From Drechmeria coniospora (taxonomy: Eukaryota; Ascomycota; Sordariomycetes; Hypocreales; Ophiocordycipitaceae): a stretch of 64,000 bases of DNA. The DNA lies in contig NC_054390.1 of NCBI RefSeq assembly GCF_001625195.1, positions 4,178,027 through 4,242,026 of the forward strand, given 5' to 3'. Below the pieces are notes generated by a model that was not told the DNA's origin, ran no database searches, and saw only the letters and a program-made list of their open reading frames with translations. Positions 24,201 through 35,222 of this stretch are shown here, in pieces; positions within the stretch are counted from its first letter, which is position 1, and the number at the start of each line of letters is the position of its first letter. Made by a program: the position numbers and the translations under genes.

Positions 24201-27178
24201 GCATCCAAGAGGCCTCAGTTCAGCTATCGGCCAATGGTCTCGAGATGCTGGCATTTGTGGCGCCCAAGATGGTCTCGCCCGAAGGCCTTCGAGATAGCCT
24301 GAAGCTGGTACTGCCCAGCTACAAGATTCCGTCCAGAATCTATGTCGTGGATGATTTGCCAAAGAACATCAACGGCAAGATTGACCATAGAATGGTCAGG
24401 AAAAATCGGGAAGAGCTCATTCGATCCCATGCTCCAGAAGCCGTCGAATTCTTGGACAGCGAAAGTGAAGTCGACACCGATGTCTTCGATGCTTCCGGGG
24501 ATGAAGCGGTGGTTGGGAAAATCTGGCAGGATGTTCTGGGAATGGCATGTCCTCCGCCAAGCGACGTCAACTTCTTTGACATTGGCGGTCACAGTCTCCT
24601 CGTTCCGAAGCTGCATGATAAGCTCAAGGCAGCGTTCCCCGACAAACCTGTTCGACTCGTGGAGCTGTTCCACAAGTCGACCATCAGCAGCCAAGCGGTC
24701 ATTTTCGGGGCGCAGAGCAGTCCAGCTCGTGGAGTCCGTCGCAGGACCAAGACGCCGATCGTGAAGACGCCCATGTCGACAGGCTCATCGGCGTCGACTG
24801 CAAATGACACTCCTCCATGGACAAGAACGGCGGCCACGTCTGTAACCGATGTCGCCAACACACCGGAGCTTGCCATCGTCGGAATAGCAGGACGCTTCCC
24901 GGGGGCGCAGAACGTCGATGAATTCTACCAGATGCTCATGGACGGAAAGTCAGGGGTCCAGCAATCTCCATCGGCGACCGATCGAGAGACTTTGCCAGGA
25001 AATGTCTGGGTTCCCAAGGCGGGCGTGCTGGACAAGATCGAAGACTTTGACCACGAGTTCTGGAAGCTGACGGAGGAGGACGCTACCGAGATGGATCCCC
25101 AGCAGCGGCTATTCATGGAGGTCGTGTACGAGGCCCTCGTCGACGCAGATATAGACACAAGCATCATGGACGGTGGGCGGATCGGAATGTTCGTGGGCGC
25201 CGCAAACCACGCGTACCATCTCCAAACCGAGTCTGTCGCGACGGATGCCTTTCTGAGGGAGAACCGCGGCTTTGTCGCTCCGTCCATCTCGGCTCGTACG
25301 GCGTACCATCTAAACATTAGGGGCCCAAACGTCACCATCCAAACTAACTGCGCCAGCAGCACGGTGGCATTGTCGCAAGCGTTTGATGCCATCCGACTTG
25401 GACGATGCGACATGGCCGTAGTGGGAGGCGTTTCTGTGCAGCTCTACGAGTAGGTGCTGGAATCTCCCCGACGTCTCATGATGCTGACGCTGGATAGGGG
25501 GGGGTATGTCACGCAACAGGGGCAAATCTTTTCTCCAAGAGGCGAATGCAACCCATTTGACTCTCGGGCCGATGGAACGGTTCCCGCAGATGCGGTTACG
25601 GCTGTCGTGCTGAAACGATACTCGACCGCCGTCGTCGACGGCACACCTGTCTATGCCAAAGTGCTCGGGACCGGCATCGGTTCAGACGGAGCGCTGGACA
25701 AGGCTGGATATCAGGTCCCATCGCCCCGAGGGCAGGCGGACGTGATCAAATCGGCGTGGGTTGTTGCCGGATTGACTCCAGAAAGGTTGAAATACGCCGA
25801 GTAAGTAGACGATTTCCGACGTGATGTACCATGCATGCTGGAGTTTGCTCATGCATGATAGGATCCACGGAAGCGGCACGCCCATCGGAGACGCACTCGA
25901 GCTTGAAGGTCTCCGTCTGGCCATGACGGAGCTAAGTTGCAAGGCGCGACGGTTCACCGTTGGGTCGACGAAAGGAAACATTGGCAATGCCCAGCACGCA
26001 TCTGGACTGGTCTCTCTCGTCAAGCTGTGCAAGTCGATGCAAGCGGGGGTAGTGCCCGCCACCAAGGGGCTCGAGCAAATGAACCCGATGATCAATCCCG
26101 ACCTGGACCTGGTGTTGGCAACGCAGCAAACAAAGCTGAGTCCCGACGACATATTGGCAGTCTCGGCCGCAGGATGGGGCGGCGTCGACTCGCACATCGT
26201 CCTGGGCTTTCCCGGCCAGCACATGCTGAAGCGGACGACGAGGTTGATTTCGGCGACGACTTTCAGGCGCAAGACGCTGAAAGCACCTCGTCTTTCACGG
26301 CAGACTCCGTCTTCAACCGAGAATTCGACATCGGTTGCGTCTCTCGTGTTTTCGAGATGTGCATCAGACATCCTCGGGGTCGAAGTAGGTGCTGACACGG
26401 ACCTGAAGAGGCATGGCCTCGACAGCAAGTCATACGTAGCCATAGCCGGCGCAGCATCAAAACAGCTCAACGGACCATCGATTGGGTAGGCCGCCTTCCA
26501 CATACCGTCGCTTCCACTGTTGACCATCTCAGCGTACGGGGCTTTCTCGCTCCAATCTGCACGCCGTCTACGTTGGCGAACATGTATGACCATCAGTTGT
26601 CAGCGTCTGGACGCCGGGAGCTGTCGTGTGCCATGATCCAAGATGGCCAAGGAATGACGATAATCTGTTTACCCGGTACGGGAGGAAGCTGTGCAGGAGC
26701 AACATCGCTGCTGGAGTCGCTCCCGGAGGGCGTCAAGATTCTCGTCCTGGAGCACCCGGGCGATCCCTCAAGCGACCAAGTCGAGGGGTACGTCGAAGCC
26801 GTCGGGCCTCACGTGGCATCGTCCAAGATGCTCCTAGTCGGCATATCGGCAGGCGGTCTCTCCGCATTGCACCTATCTGCTGCGCTCAGGACGAGGTACA
26901 ACATGTCGATGGGGGACATTGGCTTGGTGGCGCTGGACAGTCCTCGGATCGACACATGGCCGGGCCTCGAGATGGGATCAGTCGGTCACGCGGCATTCAT
27001 CGGAGCATCTGCCGGGCAAATGGGGACGGATGAGCTGGTAAGGACCCAGTGGGAGAAGGCGGTTCCTGGCATCGAGATGCACGAGCTGGCGTGCGGACAC
27101 GTTGAAATCTGGGGTAGATGCCAGGCATCCTCGACGGCTTCGTTGGTCAAGGACGTGATGCTGAAGATGGTCGGATAG
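21295..27178 (+). CDS. TAS1-like NRPS-PKS hybrid synthetase, C-A-T-KS-T-TE
   Basis: Nine exons: 21295-21532, 21597-21967, 22018-22179, 22236-22706, 22754-23060, 23109-25449, 25498-25800, 25862-26485 and 26533-27178, giving 1820 aa. Condensation domain with HHIVMDG at 163-169. Adenylation domain with YTSGSTGEPKG (about 615), NAYGPTE (about 747) and NGKIDHR (about 937). First carrier FFDIGGHSLL (Ser about 1012). Ketosynthase with Cys about 1264 (TNCASSTVAL), His about 1400 (IHGSGTPIGDALE) and Asn about 1440 (GNIGNAQHASG), where ordinary KS domains have a second His. Second carrier HGLDSKSYV (Ser about 1586). Thioesterase with GISAGG (Ser about 1711), ALDSPR (Asp about 1741) and CGHVEIW (His about 1798). 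No AT, KR, DH or ER is seen. C-A-T-KS is the layout known for tenuazonic acid synthetase, where KS cyclises an aminoacyl-acetoacetyl chain to a tetramic acid. The added T-TE is not part of that known layout. The product is unknown. Confidence 0.93.
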
Positions 27179-28301
27179 AGATGCGTTGCTCTGGAGTTGG
27201 TGGTTCAAAAATGTGAGGGGGTTGGCTTGTTACGTTTCCAACGCAACACCCTTGTTCTTTCGTGACGGTTGTGATGCTTGGGAACATTGCGGTGCACAGT
27301 CCGCCGGAAATGTATGTCTTAGTAGCTATGTCCTCTACAACTACGAATGGTACACGTCATGTACAGTATTGCACTGTACTCCTCACTGTACTCTACTGTA
27401 TACTTGCAATTGTACTTGTACACCAACATGTACGGAGCACATGTGCACAGGTCGTTTTAAAGTACTAGTACTTACTCTACTCCTTTCGCAGTACACATTA
27501 ATACTGTAGTTATACTATCCTGCACATGTACACCTACTTACAAGTACTTGGTAGATAATACTGTACATAATGTACTCCGTACTGTACGGAGTAATACATT
27601 AATACCTATTCTGTCCTCTGTGCTGGCGCTTACAGGCAGAGCGACAGGGGAGTGAGTGGTGGAGCAGCTGCGGGCCGAGCATACTTCAGTAGATCCATGC
27701 TGGGGCTATGCTGGAGAAGGGCCGCTGACCCTGAATCCCCTGGTACCTGTACGGAGTAGGCATGTGCAAGTTCCTGGAGCGGCTTTTGTACCTGGGAGGT
27801 GGGAGGGGTATCTACTGTACTTTGAACAATAGGCGGTGTCTGGTACCAACCAGTAAAAATAAGGCGGTTCCACTTAGCCTGGTCCCTTGTATTCTTAGCA
27901 GCCTGTACTGAGTAATTACAGTGAGTACTCCGTAGACGTTGGTGCATATCGGTACTGCAGACTGCAAGTACCTGTACTTGCTGTACAGTACAACCATGCA
28001 GTGACTTCCACTAGTCGCGCCATCGCATTGACGTTTCATCCGCTTCAGCCTCGTTTCTCATTCCACCGCGCGACCCTACTTCACTTCACCGCATCTCCTA
28101 TCTCTCATCACACCAGCTCGCATCCTTTGCGCTCCGTGACGCTTCATTTGCCGACGGCGTGCACTCTCGACTCGTTTCATTCCTTCATTTAGCAGGCGGC
28201 AAAGGCATCATCGGCTGCATCATCGGCTGCATCATCGGCTGCATCGTTAGCGCTCCTCCATCCATCGTCTCGCCGCTAACTGCGTTCCCCTCCCCTTCGC
28301 C
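27179..28301. repeat. Repeat-rich intergenic region and Sec14 leader
   Basis: Words of the TACTCCGTAC family crowd about 27290-27620 and 27900-27990. An inverted repeat with 10-base arms and a 1-base spacer (TACTCCGTAC / GTACGGAGTA) lies at 27573-27593. A 12-bp unit (ATCATCGGCTGC) is repeated three times at about 28206-28243 in the presumed 5' leader of the next gene. Confidence 0.65.
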
Positions 28302-29465
28302 ATGGCTGCCTCGAGCCAAAAGGCAGGTCGAAAGACGCCCCTGGAGGCGCCGACGGCGGACAGCAAACCGGTGCCCCGACCGGATCTCACGACGGAGCAA
28401 GAAGAAAAATACGCAGCGCTGCTGGAAAAGGTCAAGGCCGTGACGGAGATTAGCTGCAGCAAGGAGAAGGAGAAGTCGGGTCCCCTGACGGAGCGGGAGC
28501 GAGCGTGGCTGACCAAGGAATGTCTTCTCCGGTACTTGCGAGCGACGAAATGGTCGGTAGACGAGTCGGCCAAGCGGTTGCTGTCGACGATTGGATGGCG
28601 TCGCGAGTACGGCCTCGACGAGTTCACTCCCGACTACATCTCGCCCGAGCAGGAGACGGGCAAGCAGCTGGTCGTCGGCTTCGACCGACACGGGCGGCCG
28701 TGCCAGTACCTGAACCCGGGGCGACAGAACACGGAGACGAGCGCTCGGCAGATCCACCACCTCTTCTACATGGTCGAGCGGGTGACGGACATGATGCCGT
28801 CGGGCGTCGAGACGCTGAGCTTGATGATCAACTTCAAGCCGAGCAAGAAACGGCAGAACACGAGCGTGCCCATCTCGACTGCGAGGGAGGTGCTGCACAT
28901 TCTGCAAAACCACTACCCCGAGCGGCTGGGCAAGGCGCTCATCATCAACGGTACGTTCCGGGTTGCGCGCGAGTCCACCTCTCGCTGGACCATGGTATTA
29001 TCCCCCTTTGCTGCCGAGGCTGACGACGGCCGCCCAGTACCGTGGATCGTGTGGGGCTTCTTCAAAATTATCACACCCTTCATCGACCCCGTCACGCGTG
29101 ACAAGCTCAAGTTCAACGAGGACATGAAGCAGTACGTGCCGCCCGAGCAGCTGTGGAGCGCCGACTGGGGTGGCGAGATGGACTTTGAGTACGACCACGA
29201 CGTTTACTGGCCGGCGCTCAACGACATGTGTCGTCGCAAGCGCCATGCCAGGATGGCGCGTTGGGAGGCTGCGGGGAAGCAGATTGGGGAGTCGGAGGAG
29301 TACCTCGCCGGCGGCACGGACGAGAGCGTGACGGGCTTCAGGTACGAGGTTGCCTCCGCCGACGGCGGCGTGGACGTTGTGCTGGAAAAGCTGGCCGGCG
29401 CGCGTCTGGACCAGGAGCTCGACCAGGGGGGCGAGGAAGAAAAGGTGGCGGCCGATGCGGCTTGA
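28302..29465 (+). CDS. Sec14-like CRAL-TRIO phosphatidylinositol transfer protein
   Basis: Binds and exchanges phospholipids between membranes. I read two exons, 28302-28950 and 29038-29465, 358 aa. The 87-nt intron (GTACGT to CGCCCAG, with a GGCTGAC branch point) is a multiple of three without a stop; read through, it would put 29 foreign residues between ALIIN and VPWIVWGFFK, which are contiguous in relatives. CRAL-TRIO N domain: LLRYLRATKWSVDESAKRLL. Lipid-binding domain: RPCQYLNPGRQNTE, MINFKPSKKRQNTSVP, LQNHYPERLGKALIIN, VPWIVWGFFKIITPFIDP and KLKFNEDMKQYVP. The tail beyond about 320 is variable. Closest in style to the Pdr16 group of Sec14 homologues, which affect azole tolerance in yeast; the subgroup is an inference. 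Confidence 0.92.
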   Translation: MAASSQKAGRKTPLEAPTADSKPVPRPDLTTEQEEKYAALLEKVKAVTEISCSKEKEKSGPLTERERAWLTKECLLRYLRATKWSVDESAKRLLSTIGWRREYGLDEFTPDYISPEQETGKQLVVGFDRHGRPCQYLNPGRQNTETSARQIHHLFYMVERVTDMMPSGVETLSLMINFKPSKKRQNTSVPISTAREVLHILQNHYPERLGKALIINGTFRVARESTSRWTMVLSPFAAEADDGRPVPWIVWGFFKIITPFIDPVTRDKLKFNEDMKQYVPPEQLWSADWGGEMDFEYDHDVYWPALNDMCRRKRHARMARWEAAGKQIGESEEYLAGGTDESVTGFRYEVASADGGVDVVLEKLAGARLDQELDQGGEEEKVAADAA

Positions 29466-31741
29466 GAAGGCAGTCCGGGGACCACGGCCGCCGACTCAAG
29501 ACGTGCCGGTTATGGGTACATTGTGCAGCGCCGCTCAGACCGATTCGCGGACGTGCCTTTGGACCATGGACACAGGAGTATCCCGAGTCTAGGAAGCTGC
29601 CACAGTCGAACGGCAGCCTGGTTTCACATGAGCAGCCGGCGTGTTGCGGAATCCCTGTTTTTCTCGTGCTCCGGTTGCTTCGGCTCAGCTGGGTCGGTCT
29701 GGGGGTCGCACGCACGAGCAACTCGACGGGCGAAAAGTCGGGCAACAAGGAACGATCTGCTTCATTCCCACGCACACGTAGGGCTGCGGTCTCGCTTCCG
29801 AGGGGGTTTTTGTGAACGTCCAAGGCCTCTTTTTTGCCTCGTTTTTGGTTTCCATTGGCCTCGTCCCGGCACCGCGAGGGTCGACTGGCGGAGTAGCATC
29901 TGGCCACGTTCTACACAAGTATGGAGTCAGAAGGACGTAGACGGACAGGAGATGGCGGACATGCCTGCTGGCCATACGAGGCCAAGCTGGCCAACACTTT
30001 CGTGGGCCGCGGCTTTCGGGCCCAGGGGTGAATGAAACCAGCAGGCAGAAAGGCGGAAGCAGGTCACCGGCCAGCGGGCCAACGTGTCATCCATGCAAGT
30101 ACTTGCAAAGGAACGTACTCGCATGTTGGAGGTGCTCCGGCTTGCACTCGAGCTGCAAGTACAAGTATCAGCAATGCATTGGTATTCACGAGCAGGTTCT
30201 GGACTGTACGGAGTAATAATGCAGTACTTGCACTTGCATGCAAGTATGTAAGTATGCAGCATATTCGACTACGTAGTATATTGGTCAGAACCCAGTAATG
30301 CACCAAGTGCGCATGCACTTAGGCGAACATCGTGCATGCCCGTCCGTTGGGAACACGTCGTCCCAGCATCGATCCCATCGGAACGGCGCCGAGCTGCTGC
30401 AACACCACCACTTACTTGCAATACTGGCCAAAAGAGAGAGGGCCATCAAGCGTCGTACCTCGTACCGTTCATGTTGGTATTTCCAACATGGAAGAAAAGT
30501 TGGAAAGCTTCCATCTCGACCCTGGCTACCGTGCCACGTTTCACGACAGCAGGCAGCAAGCAACCTGGGATTCGACCGCCAGTCTTCGGCACCGCGGCCG
30601 GGGTCATGTGCTGGTGCCGGTGCCCAGTAGGCGCAGCTGGCCGTCTTACCGCTCGGGTGACGCTGGTGCCCATGGCCTTGATGCCTGCATCGTGATAGGC
30701 CGGAATCGAGTCACGGCCGGCGTACATGTCGACACCGTGTCCCTGGCTGCCAAGGCGGGCCGCATGAGAGAGGGCATGAAACAGGGATAGCATCACGGTC
30801 GTGGCCGTTGCCATTGGGCCGCTACCCGATGGCCGATCCGCCTCGATTCGATGCCATCGACGGCTAGAGGAGGGTATTCCGTTCCCGACCTCTGCTAGCT
30901 CTGACCCCGTTACCGTCCGAGTCTAGCCAAGGCAGCTGCCTGGTGCCGCATGAGTGATTGCATCCAGATCAGTCATGAGGCACGAAACTGGGTGGTAGAC
31001 AGACACGGCTAGGCCTGCTGCAGGCCTACGACGTCATCATGGCCGTCCGAACTTGCTGTCGATGGCATCTTGAGACGATCAATGTTCTCGCCTGGCCCGT
31101 CACCGTCAACCGCCTTCCATCGAATGTCGACACCGACCGAGGGATGGCAGAGTAATGAAAGCAAGGGGGTGCAGAAGCTGGAGCTTGTCCTCGTCATGAG
31201 CGGCCACGCATCGCCGCCAGCGGTGCGCCAATGCACGGCACCCTCCTTGTCCGCCCTTGTATCTCACCCTCGTTTCTCGCCCTCGTCTCTCTCTCACCCT
31301 AGCTTCTCACCCTTGTTGCTCGCCATGGCTGTTCAATCGTCGTCGGCCTATCGCCGGCTTGCATTCGGTGCCCGGCCGACCACAAGCAACGGCCGTCGAC
31401 CGCGGGCAACGTCATGCGATGCGGTGCGGTGCCTGCGTGCGATGGCTGTGCCGCCTTGGTCCTGGCCTCGCCGAGGACCAAGGAAATTCGCGGCACAAAG
31501 AGACGGACGGACAGAAAGATCGTTCCGACGGCCTGCGCGCATCCACATGGGCACCACGGCACCACGGCACAGCGCGCGTGCTGGGTACCGCCTGGGGCTT
31601 GGCCGTGGATGACCTGCTCCACGGAGCCTCCATCGAGACAGCGGCGACTACAAATAATACGCGAATGCGCTCCCCCCAAGCCGAAGCCAACTCGCCCTCG
31701 GCATCTTCCGCCGGCGCATCGACAGACCAGCGACAGATAGC
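29466..31741. other. Intergenic region, no gene seen
   Basis: About 2.3 kb. A copy of a dispersed 42-base repeat lies at 30121-30162 inside a small TACTCCGTAC-type patch (about 30095-30300). Several open frames at 30300-31740 overlap each other on both strands with no recognisable product. The final few hundred bases are CT-rich and probably leader of the AAA ATPase gene. Confidence 0.45.
30121..30162. repeat. Dispersed 42-base repeat, copy 1
   Basis: Begins GCATGTTGGAGGTGCT and ends CTGCAAGTAC. It matches 34416-34457 at 40 of 42 positions in the same orientation, and weaker similarity continues about 25 bases further (TCAGCAATGCA against TCAACAATGCA). Confidence 0.8.
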
Positions 31742-34153
31742 ATGACTTCTGCCATGACTTACTTGGCCAAAATCGGCCTCCAGCTGCCCCTGTTCCTGCA
31801 CTCGTTGGCGGCGACGTCGGCGTCCAACGGCTCATCGGTCCCAGCCAACGGCTCGAGCGGCTCCTTTACCGCACGCGCCGCCGACTCCTACGACAGCCCC
31901 GGCGGTGGCGGCGGCGGTCCGGACCTGTTCCCGGCCGGCTTCATGGACAGCGTCCTCGTGACGGCAGGCTCCTCGTCGCCGCTCATGCAGGTCGTCCTCT
32001 TCCTCTACCGCCAGGTCGGCGCCCGGCTCGGCCTCGATCCTTCTGTCCTCCTCACCCTCCTCGGCTTCCTCTGGGCCCTCTCCAAGATCGGATCGCAGAT
32101 CTGGGACCACGTCTGGGACGCTGTCGACCGCCACTTCATGTGCGCCATGTACGTGTCCGAGTACGACCACATCTACTCGGAGCTCTTGAAGTGGCTGTCG
32201 CTGCAGCAGAGCATCCGCACGAGCCGCTACCTCATGGCGCAGACGGTGTGGAGGAGCGCGTGGGAGGAGGAGGAGGAGGAGATCGAAACTGCCCTCTTCT
32301 TGACCGACGGCAACGATGGCGAAGGCGAGCGCATATACCTCAACTTTTCCAACCAGGCGGCGAAGATTGTAGGTCCATCCCACGCTCCCGCTCCGTCATA
32401 GGCTCGCGCTCGGGCTCTCAACCCTAGGCTTGCTGACAGTTCCTACCAGGGTCCAAGATACGTTCCTGCCATCGGTCTCACGACCTTCTGGCACGGGGGT
32501 ACCTACTTTCGCGTCCACCGGCGCAGGGAGACGCTGATCGACACGAACGGTTGGGGCAGCGGCACGAAGGACGTCGAGGAGCTGAGGCTCTCGTGCTTCG
32601 GTCGGTCGATGGAGCCCATCAAGCGGCTCCTGGCCGAGGCAAAGTCGGCCTACTACCACGACAGGTACCGCAAGACGAGCATCTACCGGCCCAAGCCCAA
32701 GGAGATGCGGCGCGACAGCAATATGTGGCACCAGGTGGCGCGTCGTCCGATCCGACCGATGCGCACCGTCGTCCTCGACGCGCAGGAGAAGCACAGCGTG
32801 CTGGCCGACGTCAACGAGTACCTCCATCCGGCGACGCCTCGGTGGTACGCCTCCCGCGGGATCCCGCTGCGGCGGGGCTACCTGTTCCACGGGCCGCCGG
32901 GCACGGGCAAGACGAGCTTCTCGTTTGCGCTCGCCGGCGTCTTCGGCATCGACATTTACGTCATCAGCCTGCAGGACGTCAACATCACCGAGGAGGACTT
33001 GGCCGCACTGTTTACGCGCCTGCCGCGGCGGTGCATCGTCTTGCTAGAAGACATTGACACGGCCGGCTTGAAACGGGACGAGGCCGGCGATTCCAAGGCG
33101 GAGAAGAAAGCGAAGAAGAAGCAGCAGGCGAAGGAGGAGACGAAGGAGGTCACGGAGGAGGAAGGGGGCAACAAAGCGGTCAAGGAGTTGACAAACAGCG
33201 TGAACGGTACACACGGGGAGAAGGAGGCCACGCATGGAGAGGCGACGATCGGAGACGCCAAGATGGACAAAGTCAAGGACGGGGAATCCAACGAGGAGGC
33301 CGGGAAGGACGAGGCCAAGGTGGGGGGAGAGGTCAAGAAGGGGGAATGCGAGGAAGGGAAAGACGAGGAGGAGGTTGGGAAGACGGAGAAGTGCTCGAAG
33401 GAGAGGACCAAGGGGGAGGAAAGCAAGGAGGAGAAAAGTTGCAACAAGCGCAACAAGGCGACGACGACCGCGTCGGACGAGCAGGCCGACGACGGCGACG
33501 GCGACGGCGGAAGCGAACGCAGCAGCGACTCGGACAGCAGCGATGACGAGGCAACCGAGCCACCCAGGTCCAGCTATGCGAGGCGCAAGGGGAGCAAGGC
33601 GAAGGGGTCGAAGAAGAGCATCTCGCTGTCCGGCCTGCTCAACGCCATCGACGGCGTGGCCTCGCACGAGGGCCGGGTGCTCATCATGACGACCAACAAG
33701 CCGGAAACGCTGGACGAGGCGCTCATCCGGCCGGGACGCGTCGACGTCCAGGTCGGCTTCGTGAACGCTTCGGCCAGCCAGGCGGAGGAGCTGTTCTACC
33801 GCATGTACGAGACATCGCGACCGCCGGCGGCGAAGCAGCAGATCCACGGCCAGCAGTCGGCAGCGCAGGAAAACGGGGGAGCGGGGAAAGACGGGGGAGA
33901 GAAGGCGGAGAAGACACTGGCTGGCTTCCAGGACCGACCGGGTGAGATTGCGGCTTCGGAGGCGGAGCTGCGGAGCATCGCCAAGGAGTTTGGGCGGCGC
34001 ATGCCGGACGAAAAGCTTTCGCCGGCCGAGATTCAGGGGTTCCTGCTCAAGCGAAAGCTGTGCCCCCGCAAGGCGCTCGAAGATGTCGGCGGGTGGATCG
34101 AGGCGACGTTGAAGCAGAAGGAGGCGAACTCGAAGGTGTCGACGGTGCAGTGA
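31742..34153 (+). CDS. BCS1-type mitochondrial AAA ATPase with long charged insert
   Basis: Belongs to the Bcs1 family of membrane-anchored AAA proteins; Bcs1 itself inserts the Rieske protein into complex III. Two exons, 31742-32368 and 32450-34153, give 776 aa. The BCS1 N-terminal region holds a hydrophobic segment near 90-120 (LLTLLGFLWALSKIGSQIWD). Walker A GPPGTGKTS is at about 357, Walker B CIVLLEDID at about 404. From about 415 to 595 there is a Lys/Glu-rich low-complexity block with Asp/Ser runs, inserted between Walker B and ISLSGLLNAIDGVASHEGR. Sensor and arginine-finger region follow (TTNKPETLDEALIRPGRVD, about 623-641). Fungi often carry several BCS1 paralogues with such inserts, so this one may not be the true Rieske assembly factor. 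Start: first of two nearby ATGs (31742). Confidence 0.9.
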
Positions 34154-35222
34154 CGGGCGAAGCTGAGGCGGCGAAGCTGAGGCGAGAGGGGAAGGAATCC
34201 GGTACATACGGAATGCAAATTGTACGAACACACACTCGACACTGTTTGTTTACTTTGTTTCAGGAAACGGAACGGGCGGCAGGGAGGTTCAGGACACTAT
34301 TGATTCAAACAAAGGGAAAACGGAGGCGATAAAAAATTCTTGGTAGCCAGCAACGTGCTTGATGAAATGGACGACGTTTATGATGTGGAGGGTAGGGCGT
34401 ACGTACGTACGTTTTGCATGTTGGAGGTGCTTCGGCTTGCACTCGAGTTGCAAGTACTTCCGTACCGTATCAACAATGCAGCGCTGCGGATTGGAGTACT
34501 AGTACATGTGCACGTACGGCGTACCATCTGCAACCTGCCAAAGTACTTACTGTCGAGGTACTCCGTACCTACTACCCAGATCCCTACTGCCTATCGAGTA
34601 CGGCGCTTACGTACCTACCTGGGACGCAGTACTTGGACGAAAGGTAGCGCTCGTTAGTACGGAGTAATACCAAAGTACTCTGTACACAGCACGAGGTCAA
34701 GGTACAGGTATACGAGCAATTCGTCCGTCTCGGCTCTAGGGTAGCCAGGATCTGGACAGGCACTGCACCCATAACATGTACTGTACCATTACTCCGTACT
34801 GTACTTACTCCGTACACCGCACCGTGTACATGTCCATGCACAGTACGGAGTATGTACGTAATTAAGTAGCTCCATTATTACAGCACACAGCAGAAGCACT
34901 GTACATACAGTACGGAATTTCCGTATTAGCACGGCGTTACAGAGTGCTGTTCTGCATTCGCTGCACAGTGCAGCACAAGTACCGGTTTGGCGGCCAGACT
35001 TGCCCCACACAAGCAACAGCAGGCAGGCGACCAACTGCGTTCACCGACAGCCTCACGTACGACTTCCACATCCGCCACCACTCGGCTCGACTCCCTCCTG
35101 CTCGGCGCCGACGCCGCCTCCCACACGCCAACGCCGGCCACGGCCAGACACAACGACGCGGTAAGACGCACAGCGAGGGCGCCTGCGACAGGGCCGGAAG
35201 CGTCGGCGACGGATCCCGAACC
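34154..35222. repeat. Repeat-rich intergenic region
   Basis: TACTCCGTAC-type words fill about 34480-34920. Copy 2 of the dispersed 42-base repeat lies at 34416-34457. The part from about 34980 is probably the leader of the Trs31 gene. Confidence 0.6.
34416..34457. repeat. Dispersed 42-base repeat, copy 2
   Basis: Differs from the copy at 30121-30162 at two positions, both C to T. Like copy 1 it is embedded in a patch of TACTCCGTAC-type words. Confidence 0.8.
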
